This document shows positions 15,811 to 23,694 of a stretch of 64,000 nt of DNA, piece by piece. Where the stretch lies: contig OY762511.1 of NCBI GenBank assembly GCA_963665925.1, positions 434,001-498,000 of the forward strand, in the 5' to 3' direction. Numbering within the stretch: the first letter of the stretch is position 1; every line of letters begins with the position of its first letter. The notes under the pieces were generated by a model. It was not told the origin of the DNA. It saw nothing but the letters and a program-made list of their open reading frames with translations, and did not search any database. This stretch comes from G963665925 sp963665925. Its GTDB lineage: Bacteria > Bacillota > Clostridia > Peptostreptococcales > Acidaminobacteraceae. Both the position numbers and the translations under genes were made by a program.

Positions 15811-15855
15811 GTCTATACTATAAAACCGGTTTAGCCATTATGTATACACTGCCGG

Positions 15856-15875
15856 AATGTACCCGGTACAGAATG
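15856..15875. repeat. Right copy of 20-bp direct repeat bracketing hicAB
   Basis: AATGTACCCGGTACAGAATG, identical to 15009-15028 and in the same orientation. It lies 14 nt before the first unit of the 73-bp tandem array. Confidence 0.85.
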
Positions 15876-15889
15876 ACACAATATCCGAT

Positions 15890-16075
15890 CAGCACCGTGC
15901 AATCTGCGATTGCCCTGGTCGCTTGCGCGCTTTCTCATTTTTACTTCTTGGTTATATCCAAACAGCACCGTGCAATCTGCGATTGCCCTGGTCGCTTGCG
16001 CGCTTTCTCATTTTTACTTCTTGGTTATATCCAAACAGCACCGTGCAATCTGCGATTGCCCTGGTCGCTTGCGCG
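15890..16075 (+). repeat. 73-bp tandem array (2.5 copies) with hairpin core
   Basis: Copies begin at 15890, 15963 and 16036; the third stops after the core. Each unit holds the small hairpin core GCAATC-TGC-GATTGC, then CCTG, GTCGCTTG and CGCGC, followed by an AT-rich spacer identical in both full copies. The same core with a different spacer forms the array at 50221-50676. There is no coding gene in 15722-16183 beyond the hicA promoter. Confidence 0.9.
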
Positions 16076-16081
16076 CCCAAT

Positions 16082-16146
16082 AGCCTAAAATAAATGAAAA
16101 GACACATTCATGCGAGCATGATGTGTCTTTTCATTTATTTTAGGCT
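16082..16146. repeat. 26-bp perfect stem with TGCGAGCA apex
   Basis: 16082-16107 is the exact reverse complement of 16121-16146 (26 bp). A one-base bulge and a 4-bp inner stem CATG/CATG close a CGAG loop. It follows directly after the tandem array. Its sequence is unrelated to the hairpin at 50681-50745, but stem length and apex are the same. It lies downstream of hpf and may also act as its terminator, as the stem contains T-rich arms. Confidence 0.9.
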
Positions 16147-16183
16147 GCTGTTCTTTGCCTTTATCGCAAGTCAAATTTTTAGA

Positions 16184-16723
16184 TTACCCCATATCTTCCG
16201 GTTCAATTAATCCGAACTTGCCGTCTTTCCTTGAATAGATAACATTCATTTCTTCAGTGTCTCTATTTCTAAAAACAAAGAATGAGTGTCCAAGAAGCTC
16301 CATTTGCATAGCCGCTTCTTCTGGGTCCATCGGCTTCATGAAGAACTTCTTATTCTTCACGATTTGAGGTCCCTCCGGTTCCTCTTTACCATATGATGGA
16401 ATCTGCTCAAAACGAATCGTTTCATGGCCGCGATAACGCCTTTCCAGTTTTGTCTTATGCTTGGAAATCTGTCTAGCCAATTTGTCGACTGCCAAATCAA
16501 TGGATGTTTCCATGTTGTCAGATCTTTCCTCGGCTCTAATTGTCGCACCATTTTTGATTGGTATTGTGATTTCAACAATTTGGTCTGCCTTTTGATGACT
16601 AAAAGTAGCATGAATTTCAATATCGCTGCGGAAGTATTTCTCGAACTTGGTTAACTTATCCTCCACCTGTTCGACTAGCGAGTCTCTGACATGCATGTTT
16701 CGGCCAGTTACGATTACTTTCAT
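16184..16723 (-). CDS. hpf: Ribosome hibernation promoting factor, long form
   Basis: About 179 residues from ATG 16723 (MKVIVTGRNMHVRDSLVE), chosen because AAGGAG lies 8 nt before it rather than at the upstream in-frame ATG. The N-terminal domain (1-100) is the S30AE fold that binds the 30S A/P sites. The C-terminal domain (IVKNKKFFMKPMDPEEAAMQMELLGHSFFVFRN) drives 100S ribosome dimer formation and is the mark of the long HPF of Bacillota. It occupies the same place as yvyD of Bacillus, after the flagellar late genes and before secA. Confidence 0.96.
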   Translation of the reverse strand: MKVIVTGRNMHVRDSLVEQVEDKLTKFEKYFRSDIEIHATFSHQKADQIVEITIPIKNGATIRAEERSDNMETSIDLAVDKLARQISKHKTKLERRYRGHETIRFEQIPSYGKEEPEGPQIVKNKKFFMKPMDPEEAAMQMELLGHSFFVFRNRDTEEMNVIYSRKDGKFGLIEPEDMG

Positions 16724-16904
16724 ATAGTCAGCTCCTTCCACAATTCCCTGAAATGCTTTTTCTATTGTACTCATTTTCAGGATGTAAAAATTATAAAATC
16801 AGGCCTTTGCCTGACTTGATCTGTGAAAATGTCTATAAATTATTTGAATGAAACGCCTCCTTTGCTGACTTTTGTATCATAATAATACCCGACTCTTAAT
16901 GTAA

Positions 16905-16945
16905 TAAACACACCTTGCAAACTTTTATTGCAAGGTGTGTCTCTT
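16905..16945. terminator. Intrinsic terminator at the end of the flagellar glycan operon
   Basis: ACACACCTTGCAA (16908-16920) pairs perfectly with TTGCAAGGTGTGT (16928-16940), with T-rich sequence on the minus-strand downstream side. Confidence 0.8.
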
Positions 16946-17031
16946 ATTGAAAGTCATATTCAGTTAAATCAAGCACCTAAAGTGTTAAAAGTCTGCAAAA
17001 CAGTCCCGATACATGCAGCTTCTCAAGACAC

Positions 17032-17484
17032 CTATCTCTGATTCATTTGCTTCTTGTAACTACTGACAATTTTACTGCTCTGCTTCTTGATGAGCAGCTT
17101 CTTGCCAAGCGTTGCATTGTGGTCCTGCTGCATTTTTTCAAGACTCATTTGAGAAGAGTCTATCTGCGATTCCAAAGATTTTATCTTTGTCACCGTTTCC
17201 TTCAAATCGACAAGAGAAGGGTGTTCCTTTGTGTCTATCTCCGATAACTTCGATAGACCTTCACGCTCAAGGACGTTTTCATAGAATTTCAAAAACTCAA
17301 TATCAAGCGCAAGGAGTTTCTCTTCTAGCACACCACGAATCTGCTCTACAGCACCGATTTCGCTCAGGGATTCCTGCTCAGTAAAATAAGTTTCGTCATC
17401 AATAAGCTGGGATTTCTCCTGCATAATCTGAAGTTTGCGTGAGGATATCTCTATTAATTTCTGTATACCAGCTTTTGCATCCAT
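17032..17484 (-). CDS. Coiled-coil protein, possible FlgN/FliT-like chaperone
   Basis: 150 residues, almost all helical and highly charged, with no signal peptide. The opening (IQKLIEISSRKLQIMQEKSQLID) and the length resemble FlgN or FliT-type flagellar export chaperones, and it sits at the end of the flagellar locus just before hpf. A FlgN homologue (41718-42215) and a FliT-like gene (20971-21342) are already present, so this would be an extra chaperone or another component. It starts 124 nt after the neuC-type gene and ends at a strong terminator. The assignment is by shape and position only. Confidence 0.5.
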   Translation of the reverse strand: MDAKAGIQKLIEISSRKLQIMQEKSQLIDDETYFTEQESLSEIGAVEQIRGVLEEKLLALDIEFLKFYENVLEREGLSKLSEIDTKEHPSLVDLKETVTKIKSLESQIDSSQMSLEKMQQDHNATLGKKLLIKKQSSKIVSSYKKQMNQR

Positions 17485-17608
17485 ATTGTCGTCTCCCCTT
17501 ATGGGTATTCATTCTTGTAACTGTACTTCTTTAGTATAAATATACCACTATTTAAGGGTTTGTAACGGTGTTTAGTCAATTATGCATTGCACATGCAACA
17601 CAGGTATT

Positions 17609-18778
17609 TTACATCCCCAAAGAGATATCGTAAAACTTCTTTTTCAAATCTATAGCATCAGAGTTCAGGCACTTCACCAGTTCATCGCAGATACGCTGAG
17701 AGGTCCCTATCTTTCCATACGGATTCACTGCAGATGCGGCAAGTGCACGAAATGATTCTGATCGAGCCTGCGTAATCGCATTTGAAATATCCACCCTGTT
17801 TGCCGGACAATTCAAAATGCTTTCAGCCTGAATACGACCTTTTTGCCGATCGCCAATGTTTACAGTAGGGATACCAAATGAAGGCACTTCAATAATGCCG
17901 CTTGATGAATTTCCAATCACAAGAGCACTGTGCTTTACAGCACTTAAGTACCTTAAAACACCAAGTGATGTAAACACGGACACGTTGTCATTTTCCAGAG
18001 CGTAATCATCAATCATTTTGTTGATGATTCTGCCGTGAGCGTCAGAATTGCCTTTTGTAATAATATAATCCAGCTCCTTATGTTCTGATAGAGCATCCAG
18101 GACTTGCTTCATCTGGTGTTCAGATGCCGTAGGATCAAGGGTAACTGGATGATAAGTCACAACAGCATAAGGCCTGTCAAGCGTTCGGTCAATGGAGTGA
18201 CCCAGCACTTCTTTGTCCATCAAATCCAGCGACATGATGTTTTCAACCCCGAGGGCCCCTACATTAAACACACGTGATGGCGCTTCTCCCAACTGAATCA
18301 CACGTTCTTTGTACCTTTCAGTGCTGGTAAAGTGCAGGTGACTCATCTTTGTTAAAGCATGTCGATATGCCTCATCCACAGCGCCTTCTGTAGCTTCTCC
18401 TCCATGGAGATGGGCTATTGGAATATTTTGATTCATGGCAACAGCACCCACTGCGAGGGATTCATAACGATCGCCAAGTATCACCAGAAGATCGGGTTCA
18501 GTTTCAGCAAAATAGTCTGCAAAACTAATCATCGCCAGTCCCATGGATTTGGATATTGCAGAAGGTGTATCCGCACTAAGAAGAATTTCGATTTTCTTGT
18601 CTACATCAATTCCGTCACGCTCAATTTCGAGATATGTAAGACCAAACTCAGGTGATAGATGAGCACCAGTTACGACGATGCTGGTTTCAAACTCGGTGAG
18701 ATTTTTCAATTTTAAAATAAGCGGCTTCAATAGACCGTATTCCGCTCTTGTCGCTGTCAGTACACATATTTTCTTCAT
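17609..18778 (-). CDS. legG: UDP-sugar 2-epimerase (hydrolysing), NeuC/LegG-like
   Basis: About 389 residues from ATG 18778 (MKKICVLTATRAEYGLLKPL); the longer reading would overlap the neuB-type gene and lacks conserved sequence. Members hydrolyse a UDP-HexNAc or UDP-diNAcBac to a free mannosamine-type sugar, the precursor of nonulosonic acids. Visible are VVTGAHLSPEFG near 45, VLGDRYE near 110 and HLHGGEATEGAVDE near 130, IGNSSSGIIEVPSFGIPTVNIGDRQKGR near 290. With legB, legC and neuD homologues nearby, legionaminic-acid LegG is more likely than sialic-acid NeuC, but the substrate is inferred. Confidence 0.85.
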   Translation of the reverse strand: MKKICVLTATRAEYGLLKPLILKLKNLTEFETSIVVTGAHLSPEFGLTYLEIERDGIDVDKKIEILLSADTPSAISKSMGLAMISFADYFAETEPDLLVILGDRYESLAVGAVAMNQNIPIAHLHGGEATEGAVDEAYRHALTKMSHLHFTSTERYKERVIQLGEAPSRVFNVGALGVENIMSLDLMDKEVLGHSIDRTLDRPYAVVTYHPVTLDPTASEHQMKQVLDALSEHKELDYIITKGNSDAHGRIINKMIDDYALENDNVSVFTSLGVLRYLSAVKHSALVIGNSSSGIIEVPSFGIPTVNIGDRQKGRIQAESILNCPANRVDISNAITQARSESFRALAASAVNPYGKIGTSQRICDELVKCLNSDAIDLKKKFYDISLGM

Positions 18779-18824
18779 ATTGAACACACTTCTTCCATCA
18801 CAAGTTTCTATGCTTTTAAAATCT

Positions 18825-19823
18825 TTAAAACTCAATAAGTTCGTCCTTTTTAAATGCCTTTGCCGCTTTTTTACCAACAACAAGTTCCCACTGCATTGGA
18901 GAAATACCTGTTCCAGGCCTTTTCACAGATAAATTTTGGTCTGAAAAAACCTCACCAAGCTCGATATCACACTTGGCAACAATGCTCTTTCTCGCAATAC
19001 GCATATTCCTTTTTTCGGACTTGCTTGGTTTTTTTATGCCATCACCAAGACAGGATTCCACATTACGAATTGCCTGAACCATTGCCTTCAATTCACTTGG
19101 ATCAAGACTTGCTCTGTGGTCGGGTCCGGGAAGTGTTTTGTCCAGAGTGAAGTGCTTCTCAATAACCACAGCACCGCGGGCCACTGCTGCAATCGGCACT
19201 TCTATCCCCAGTGAGTGATCAGAATATCCTACGGGCACCTTAAAAGCCTCTCGCAAGGTATCCATTGCCTTAAGATTCACATCGTCATAGGGTGTTGGAT
19301 ATTCTGTATTGCAGTGTAGAAGCGTCAAATCTCGCGTTCCATTCTCGATTAGAACATGCATTGCGGCCTCTACATCGGCCAAAGTCGACATCCCCGTCGA
19401 GAGTATAACAGGCAGCGCAGTCTTTCCAATAGCTTTTAAAAAGGGAAAATTGATAATTTCACCCGAAGGAATCTTAACGAAATCAACACCGAGCTCCACA
19501 AGCAGCTCCAGGCTTTTTACATCAAATGGCGAAGACACAAATTTCACATTTTTCTTCTCACAATATGCTTTAAGCGCTGTGTGCATTTCTTTAGATAATT
19601 CCAGTTTCTTGATCATTTCAAACTGACTTTCTTCGGCACCCGTCGCTTCACGTTGATAAGGCGCTTTTTCTGCATACTCAGTCAAAAGATTCTCAGCTTT
19701 AAAGGTTTGGAACTTAACATAATCAACGTCTGCCTCCGAAGCAGCATCGATCAGTCTTTTCGCAAAATCCATACTACCATTGTGGTTCACACCAGCTTCT
19801 GCAATTATCATCGTCCTTGTCAT
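18825..19823 (-). CDS. legI: Nonulosonic acid synthase (NeuB/LegI family)
   Basis: Condenses the mannosamine-type sugar with phosphoenolpyruvate to give a nine-carbon acid. 332 residues: a TIM-barrel NeuB domain (IAEAGVNHNGSMDFAKRLID, VDYVKFQTF, VPVGYSDHSLGIEVPIAAVARGAVVIEKHFTLD) and a C-terminal SAF antifreeze-like domain from about 275 (SIVAKCDIELGEVFSDQNLSVKRPGTGISP). All features are canonical, unlike the second NeuB-like protein at 24703-25734. It overlaps the acetyltransferase gene by 4 nt (ATGA). Confidence 0.93.
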   Translation of the reverse strand: MTRTMIIAEAGVNHNGSMDFAKRLIDAASEADVDYVKFQTFKAENLLTEYAEKAPYQREATGAEESQFEMIKKLELSKEMHTALKAYCEKKNVKFVSSPFDVKSLELLVELGVDFVKIPSGEIINFPFLKAIGKTALPVILSTGMSTLADVEAAMHVLIENGTRDLTLLHCNTEYPTPYDDVNLKAMDTLREAFKVPVGYSDHSLGIEVPIAAVARGAVVIEKHFTLDKTLPGPDHRASLDPSELKAMVQAIRNVESCLGDGIKKPSKSEKRNMRIARKSIVAKCDIELGEVFSDQNLSVKRPGTGISPMQWELVVGKKAAKAFKKDELIEF

Positions 19824-20446
19824 TTTGTCATTCTCCTTACTTTTGCCGGAACACCATAGACAACTGCATAATCTGGAACATCATCCACTACAACGGAGCC
19901 GCACCCCACGACACTGAAGCTGCCAATGGAAATATTATTTTTAACACATGACCCAAGACCAACAAAGCTATCTGATCCGATGAGTACCTGTCCGCCATTT
20001 ACCGCCCCAGGCCCCATATGGACGTTATCCTCCAGTTTGTTATCATGCTCAATAATTGAACCTGAGTTAAGAATACAGTGTCTACCAATCACTGCAGAAG
20101 CATTTACAACTGCTTTTGGAAACACAACAGTCCCCCCTCCAACACTGGCCGAGGGACTTACTACAGCCGTAGGATGTATAACTATTGCAAAATCCACATC
20201 ATAGGATTCATACAATTGTATGATTTTCCTCCTTAACTGCATATCCCCAATGCCAATAATATACTTGGCATTGGGGTATGTTTTTACAATCGATTCAACA
20301 TTGTCGTCCGATCCAATATAGGGGATGTCTGTTTTCCGGTCTTCAATGTCAATATAGCCAATGACACTGTTGACAGCTTCTGCATCTACACAATCTTTAA
20401 TGACTTTTGCATGTCCGCCATAGCCAATTATTATTATCTGATCCAT
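19820..20446 (-). CDS. legH: Sugar N-acetyltransferase of the NeuD/PglD family (LegH-like)
   Basis: 208 residues. The N-terminal part is a small Rossmann-like domain (IIGYGGHAKVIKDCVD) and the rest is a left-handed beta-helix of hexapeptide repeats (HPTAVVSPSASVGGGTVVFPKAVVNASAVIG..., then GSDSFVGLGSCVKNNISIGSFSVVGCGSVVVDDV). Members N-acetylate the 4-amino sugar made by the dehydratase-aminotransferase pair. This fits the third step of legionaminic acid synthesis. It overlaps the synthase gene by 4 nt and follows fliS by 28 nt. Confidence 0.88.
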   Translation of the reverse strand: MDQIIIIGYGGHAKVIKDCVDAEAVNSVIGYIDIEDRKTDIPYIGSDDNVESIVKTYPNAKYIIGIGDMQLRRKIIQLYESYDVDFAIVIHPTAVVSPSASVGGGTVVFPKAVVNASAVIGRHCILNSGSIIEHDNKLEDNVHMGPGAVNGGQVLIGSDSFVGLGSCVKNNISIGSFSVVGCGSVVVDDVPDYAVVYGVPAKVRRMTK

Positions 20447-20474
20447 ATCCCTGAACCTTTACTATAACCCTTGG

Positions 20475-20951
20475 TTATTTGCCTACTTTTTTCATAGCTT
20501 CTTTCCAAGTATCTCTGAAATCTTCAGTCATCTGCTCGATTTCAGTAAGAATCTCATTATCCTTTTTCAGATTCGCTTCCGTCAGTCTTCGAAGCACATA
20601 ATCGTACAGTCTATCGAGTTCCTGACCAATAGGATATTCCATATTCAGCGTTGTTTGGAGCTCGCTGTATATGGCTTCCGCCCTTATAATTGCATTGGAT
20701 GTCTTTTCGATGTTCTTTTCTTCGTTAAACAGCTTAGCCTGACGAATAAACTTCAAAGCACCCTCATAAAGCATCAGGGTCAATCCCTCAGGTGAGGATG
20801 ACATCACCTTCTGCTCCAGATACTGGTCATTGCCAACAGCTTTAATTGGACGACCTTTTGGAGCTGCCATCTCACTCTTGTTAATTCCTAGATTTCCTCT
20901 ATTCAGGACGCCTTTTGGCTTAGCATAATTATATGGGTTCAGTACAGCCAT
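20475..20951 (-). CDS. fliS: Flagellar export chaperone FliS
   Basis: 158 residues. FliS binds the flagellin C-terminus and delivers it to the export gate. The conserved core starts at about residue 44 (YLEQKVMSSSPEGLTLMLYEGALKFIRQA) and continues with NAIIRAEAIYSELQTTLNMEYPIGQELDRLYDYVLRRL. The first 40 residues are an unusual extension rich in Asn and basic residues, not present in short FliS forms. It lies between the FliT-like gene and the legH-type gene. Confidence 0.93.
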   Translation of the reverse strand: MAVLNPYNYAKPKGVLNRGNLGINKSEMAAPKGRPIKAVGNDQYLEQKVMSSSPEGLTLMLYEGALKFIRQAKLFNEEKNIEKTSNAIIRAEAIYSELQTTLNMEYPIGQELDRLYDYVLRRLTEANLKKDNEILTEIEQMTEDFRDTWKEAMKKVGK

Positions 20952-20970
20952 GACGAACTCCTTTCTAACT

Positions 20971-21342
20971 TCATTTCAATTTGTCAATAAACGCACCGTG
21001 GTTGTTATAGTTCTTTACATAGTAATTTTTGACATTAGCTTGTTTTCTTAGTTTGACTTTGGATGCATGCACCTCAGAAAGATCCTGATCCAACTCCTGC
21101 TTAAACGCCTTCATTTCATTTTCAATGCGCTTATCATATTCCTGAATCTTATTGCGCCAGGCTGTCTTTTCTTCAGCGTCATACTCGTTGAAAACCGCGT
21201 CCATTTCTTCAACGGCTTCAATCAGTTTTCTTCTTTCTGCCAAAGTCAGCTCAAATATTCGGTACTTCCTGGCTTTTAGCGCTTGAAACATAATGTCGCT
21301 CAATCTAAGATATCCGTCAATTACTTCTTTGCCAGTTGTCAT
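20971..21342 (-). CDS. fliT: FliT-like flagellar chaperone
   Basis: 123 residues of helical, charged sequence (LSDIMFQALKARKYRIFELTLAERRKLIEAVEEM). In Bacillus the order fliD-fliS-fliT is used; here the gene lies between fliD and fliS, 12 nt after fliD. Size, predicted helices and position match FliT-type chaperones, which bind the filament cap protein. Similarity at the sequence level is weak, so the call depends on context. Confidence 0.55.
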   Translation of the reverse strand: MTTGKEVIDGYLRLSDIMFQALKARKYRIFELTLAERRKLIEAVEEMDAVFNEYDAEEKTAWRNKIQEYDKRIENEMKAFKQELDQDLSEVHASKVKLRKQANVKNYYVKNYNNHGAFIDKLK

Positions 21343-21354
21343 TTCATCACCCTA

Positions 21355-23235
21355 TTACCCCAAAGTCGATGCTAATGAGCTACTTTGTGACTGAAGTTCT
21401 GCAAGTGCTGCTTCCATATTAGCAAATTTGAGATAAAGTGCATCTTCCTTGTCATAATATAGTTCCCAAAGCGCATCGATGCGGTCCTCATAATCATCTA
21501 ATTTTTCAGTTAAACTGTTATCATATTCTGTTACATCGCCTGTCATACCTGCCTTTTCAAGCAGTGTGCCCTTTAAGCCACCTGAGTCACGCGTTGTACG
21601 AATGTTATTCTGCAGTATGTCATTAAGCCTGTTCGCGATGCCGTTCTCACGATAACGTTCAGTCGCATTGTCTGTATCCAAATATTCCTTATCTGAAGAA
21701 TTCGAAAAAAGCGCTACAACATCTTCAAAATTATTTTCAAGTGCTGCTGTGAGTTCTTCATCATCTATAACGAGTTTTCCGCCATCCTTATAGTTCGAAG
21801 AGGTCTGGATACCAATATCTGAAAGCGATAGACCTACACCTTCAACAGATTCATAAAGCGCAGTTCTCATAGAGCTAAGCATTGTAGAAATGGTTGAATC
21901 ATTATGCAGAATACCTAGTTTTGCATACCTCTCCCATTTTTCAATCTCTTCATCTGAAAGGGCCTCTTTTTCTTCATCTGTAAGTGGTTCGTAGTCATAG
22001 TCGCGTGTTTCATCCAGCTTGTCATTAAGGGTTTCGATCAGCCCGTTATAAGTCTGAACAAATGCTTCAATTTTTTCTTTCACAGCGTCAATATCATTTT
22101 CGACCTTGATATCAATATCACCATCAGCACCGTCATACACACTGTTCAGCTCATATTTGACACCCTCCATTGTGAAGGTGTTTGATGACTTAATAACAGT
22201 TGTTCCATCGAGTTCAAAAATGGCATTTTTTCCTTCGTCATGATGATCTACATCATCAACAAAGCCAAGCTTTGACATAAATGTCGCGCTCATGTCGATA
22301 TCATTGGCAGAACCATAATCCTTTGAAATCAGTGAAAACGTATCACTCATATCACTATAATAGAAGTCTGCATTGATAGTATCGTCCGACGCAATGGCTT
22401 CTTCGAGTTCACTCATTGTGCTGTCAACAGTAAGTCCGAGATCTGCCAGCGAAACTCCGTTGATGGTCATATCACTGAGATCAGCTTCAGAGACATCCAG
22501 CAAAGTACCAATACCCTCGCTCGTATAGTCCTCAGAAGAATCTCCAGAAGTAAATCCAAGCCATGTCAGGTCACTTTCATTGCCTGTAGTCTCCATGATT
22601 GTCACTTCGCTGCCGTCCAGCCTGAAGTAAACTGAATCCCCAGAAGCGGATTCCTGTACGACACCAGCATAGTCAGAACCAAAGGCTTCGGTGATGGCAT
22701 CATCAAGGGCTGTGACCAGTTTGTTCATTGTGTTTGCCGCTGAAGTGTCTACTGTCAAGACCTTTGTATTGTCATCAATTGTCAAGCTAATTTCAATCTC
22801 GTTTGGACGACTGCCCAAATCAATCGTTCCGCCACTTAAATTACCAATGCCTGACGCATCTGTTGTCCATTCGTCACGTGTCGCGAGCTGTGATATGCTT
22901 CCAATCGTATGACTGTAGTTCTGTATGCTCATTGTACCGGTCACCGTCACATAGGATACATCTTCACCAGCAACTTGCGCACTTTCAGTAAATTCGCCGA
23001 AAGCGCCTGTGGATCTTAAGTTCGTATCAGGATTCAAGTAATCAAAGTATTCACTTTGAAAAGCGCTCAGGCTGTCAATGACCTCGCGATATGCTTCCTG
23101 TTCCCACTCCGTGTATGTCTTTTCACGCTCAACCTTATCGATTTTGAGTTTTTCAATATCCATTAGGTCTTCAATCATCGTATCTGTGTCGAGGCCACTT
23201 GTAATACCAGTTATTCTAGTTATTGACACAACCAT
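21355..23235 (-). CDS. fliD: Flagellar filament cap protein FliD
   Basis: 626 residues. The N-terminal domain (ITGITSGLDTDTMIEDLMDIEKLKIDKVEREKTYTEWEQEAYREV) and the C-terminal domain (coiled region ending in LAELQSQSSSLASTLG) are the conserved FliD ends that form the five-fold cap. The central region (about 90-380) is variable and acidic. FliD is exported and directs flagellin folding at the filament tip. It starts 23 nt after flaG and is probably in the flaG sigma-28 transcript. Confidence 0.95.
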   Translation of the reverse strand: MVVSITRITGITSGLDTDTMIEDLMDIEKLKIDKVEREKTYTEWEQEAYREVIDSLSAFQSEYFDYLNPDTNLRSTGAFGEFTESAQVAGEDVSYVTVTGTMSIQNYSHTIGSISQLATRDEWTTDASGIGNLSGGTIDLGSRPNEIEISLTIDDNTKVLTVDTSAANTMNKLVTALDDAITEAFGSDYAGVVQESASGDSVYFRLDGSEVTIMETTGNESDLTWLGFTSGDSSEDYTSEGIGTLLDVSEADLSDMTINGVSLADLGLTVDSTMSELEEAIASDDTINADFYYSDMSDTFSLISKDYGSANDIDMSATFMSKLGFVDDVDHHDEGKNAIFELDGTTVIKSSNTFTMEGVKYELNSVYDGADGDIDIKVENDIDAVKEKIEAFVQTYNGLIETLNDKLDETRDYDYEPLTDEEKEALSDEEIEKWERYAKLGILHNDSTISTMLSSMRTALYESVEGVGLSLSDIGIQTSSNYKDGGKLVIDDEELTAALENNFEDVVALFSNSSDKEYLDTDNATERYRENGIANRLNDILQNNIRTTRDSGGLKGTLLEKAGMTGDVTEYDNSLTEKLDDYEDRIDALWELYYDKEDALYLKFANMEAALAELQSQSSSLASTLG

Positions 23236-23257
23236 TCACCTCTTTTGGTTAGATACC

Positions 23258-23632
23258 CTATGCTTTTTCGTCAACAAAGAGACCCGCCAGTTCCCACATT
23301 TTCGCAATCATGTCCTGGATTTTTTTTGGTGGAAACTCACGTATTACTTCTTTTGTCTTTGTATCCTTTAGCACATACATCATTGTTTTTGTTTTCTCGT
23401 GGACACTTCTCTCAATAACCTTGTCATAGGCTTCAAGTGCTTTGTTCGCCTGCTTCACACTATTATCGATGAGTTCATCTGACATTTCTTCTACTTCGCC
23501 AACAGTTTCAACATCAGAATTTTCCTGCCCCAGTTCACGCAACTGCACTTCGCCCGTCTCTAATGCTTTAGAAGCCATGTCCGCACCTTTAACAGAAGAT
23601 ACAGTATTCATGTTCAATCCATCAATTTTCAT
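23258..23632 (-). CDS. flaG: FlaG family flagellar protein
   Basis: About 124 residues from ATG 23632, with GGAGG 8 nt before it; the ATG 15 nt upstream overlaps that site. The conserved C-terminal part has AYDKVIERSVHEKTKTMMYVLKDTKTKEVIREFPPKKIQDMIAKMWELAG, the FlaG motif (VREIPPEK-like). FlaG affects filament length and in several species precedes fliD. It is preceded by a sigma-28 type promoter. Confidence 0.9.
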   Translation of the reverse strand: MKIDGLNMNTVSSVKGADMASKALETGEVQLRELGQENSDVETVGEVEEMSDELIDNSVKQANKALEAYDKVIERSVHEKTKTMMYVLKDTKTKEVIREFPPKKIQDMIAKMWELAGLFVDEKA

Positions 23633-23666
23633 TACATTCGCCTCCATGCATATTCTTATACTATTA

Positions 23667-23694
23667 GTATCGACGGTTTTGGGGGAAAAGTTTA
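23667..23694 (-). promoter_or_regulatory. Probable sigma-28 promoter of flaG-fliD
   Basis: TAAA (23691-23694), a 16-bp spacer and GTCGATAC (23667-23674) on the minus strand, close to the TAAA-N15-GCCGATAA consensus. It overlaps the stop region of the sulfotransferase gene. Confidence 0.6.

Noticed and set aside
15890..16075. CRISPR array
   Set aside because: Spacers are identical within the array, units are too few, and no cas genes are in the window.
15801..16093. Two plus-strand open frames of 78-95 codons
   Set aside because: Both read through the 73-bp tandem units and translate the same repeat in different frames; no ribosome binding site.
16800..16870. Leader peptide with an ATT start after AAGGAGG, upstream of hpf
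   Set aside because: The only in-frame start would be ATT; the 16-codon frame has no other support.
17609..18883. Longer 424-residue reading of the NeuC/LegG gene
   Set aside because: The extra residues overlap the neuB-type gene and do not resemble the family; MKKICVLTATRAEYG at 18778 is the conserved start.
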